This document shows positions 47,056-64,000 of a stretch of 64,000 bases of DNA, piece by piece. The notes below the pieces were generated by a model. That model was not told where the DNA came from and did no database searches. It was given only the letters and a program-made list of their open reading frames with translations. A program made the position numbers and the translations under genes. The DNA is taken from NCBI GenBank assembly GCA_024760905.1, contig CM045750.1:11978419-12042418 (forward strand). The letters run 5' to 3'. This DNA comes from Plotosus lineatus. Its lineage: Eukaryota > Chordata > Actinopteri > Siluriformes > Plotosidae. Position 1 is the stretch's first letter. Each line of letters begins with the position of its first letter.

Positions 47056-47429
47056 GTATGATCACGAAACTGGTACATTTTCCAACTACCCAACTTCAGA
47101 CTTGAATAAATTTTCCATGTCCAAGTTTATTTGTGAGTCAGTACATCAAAATCTTTTGTACACGCCTGGGAAATAAAATCATATCAAAATATGTACATAT
47201 GGTAAACACAGTTTTTGAAATAATTGAAATACTTCCTAAGTTTACACCATTTTATATATTAAAAATTTAAAAACATTTAAAAACTTTTTTATATAATATA
47301 TGATTTCATTTAAAGTACAGTTGTGTGAGAAATTTAAGTCAGATATTTTAATAAAATTTCATCAATTCTATTTCAGATATCACCGGCTCTCATTAACTGG
47401 TTTTAATCCAGTTGCGTCGATCATCAGCC

Positions 47430-63961
<16,532 letters not shown>

Positions 63962-64000
63962 GTATGTACTTGAAACTTCAGAAATGTAGTAGGTCAACAT

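Larger units (their letters stand above)
44659..47376 (+). other. Probable first intron of synj1 / upstream region
   Basis: AT-rich. It contains TGTCTG and GGAA/GGAT tetranucleotide runs, a family D repeat (45955-46235) and a TG/TA microsatellite (46975-47055). No other gene is seen. Confidence 0.5.

Overview
The window is vertebrate nuclear DNA, most likely from a teleost fish. Genes are split by GT-AG introns, di- and tetranucleotide microsatellites are dense, and there are tRNA-headed SINEs, RTE-type LINEs, Tc1 (DD34E) and hAT relics and MITEs. There is no bacterial-type gene organisation. Two real loci are present.

Locus 1 (1-31.6 kb) is a tandem array of an HMG-box gene. Its HMG box and the basic segment after it resemble SOX30 (RIHRP-LAKANP in the box, then Y-PR--KRK). 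A 5.87-kb unit (spacer, TATA promoter, five exons) is repeated. The last exon of one copy lies at the left edge (1-175). Two apparently intact 331-codon genes follow (3111-6043 and 8978-11898). A third copy (12207-13400) has lost its promoter and exon 1, has a broken splice acceptor and is frameshifted. More decayed pieces follow: a promoter remnant (14880-15045), a promoter plus exon 1 (21.2-21.85 kb), exons 2-5 (30194-31352) and a second, divergent exon 5 (31.39-31.63 kb). The array probably continues beyond the left edge.

The middle (15-44 kb) is a transposon graveyard with no convincing host gene. It holds LINE relics (22.7-24.7, 37.5-38.5 and 43.35-43.87 kb), a fresh 5'-truncated RTE LINE with 15-bp target duplications (40117-41622), a Tc1 element (27437-28699), hAT relics (32.5-35.9 kb), two relics of a SWIM-finger multicopy family (29.2-29.9 and 36.4-37.3 kb), several TIR-bounded MITEs, three tRNA-SINE families and a perfect 41-bp inverted repeat (22945-23042).

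Locus 2 (47430 to the right edge, + strand) is synj1, synaptojanin 1. Eleven coding exons with consistent splice phases give about 508 residues, covering the start codon and the whole SAC1-like phosphatase domain including its C-x5-R motif (C385-R391). The 5-phosphatase and proline-rich parts lie beyond the window. Its introns contain SINEs, a Tc1 relic carrying a nested SINE, a LINE 3' tail, a 31-bp minisatellite and long GT runs.

The most unusual content is the SOX30-like array. The unit spacers are almost identical, while the coding exons of the two intact copies differ mostly at replacement sites, and the spacer holds a nested inverted repeat that has captured a splice-acceptor segment of the gene itself.
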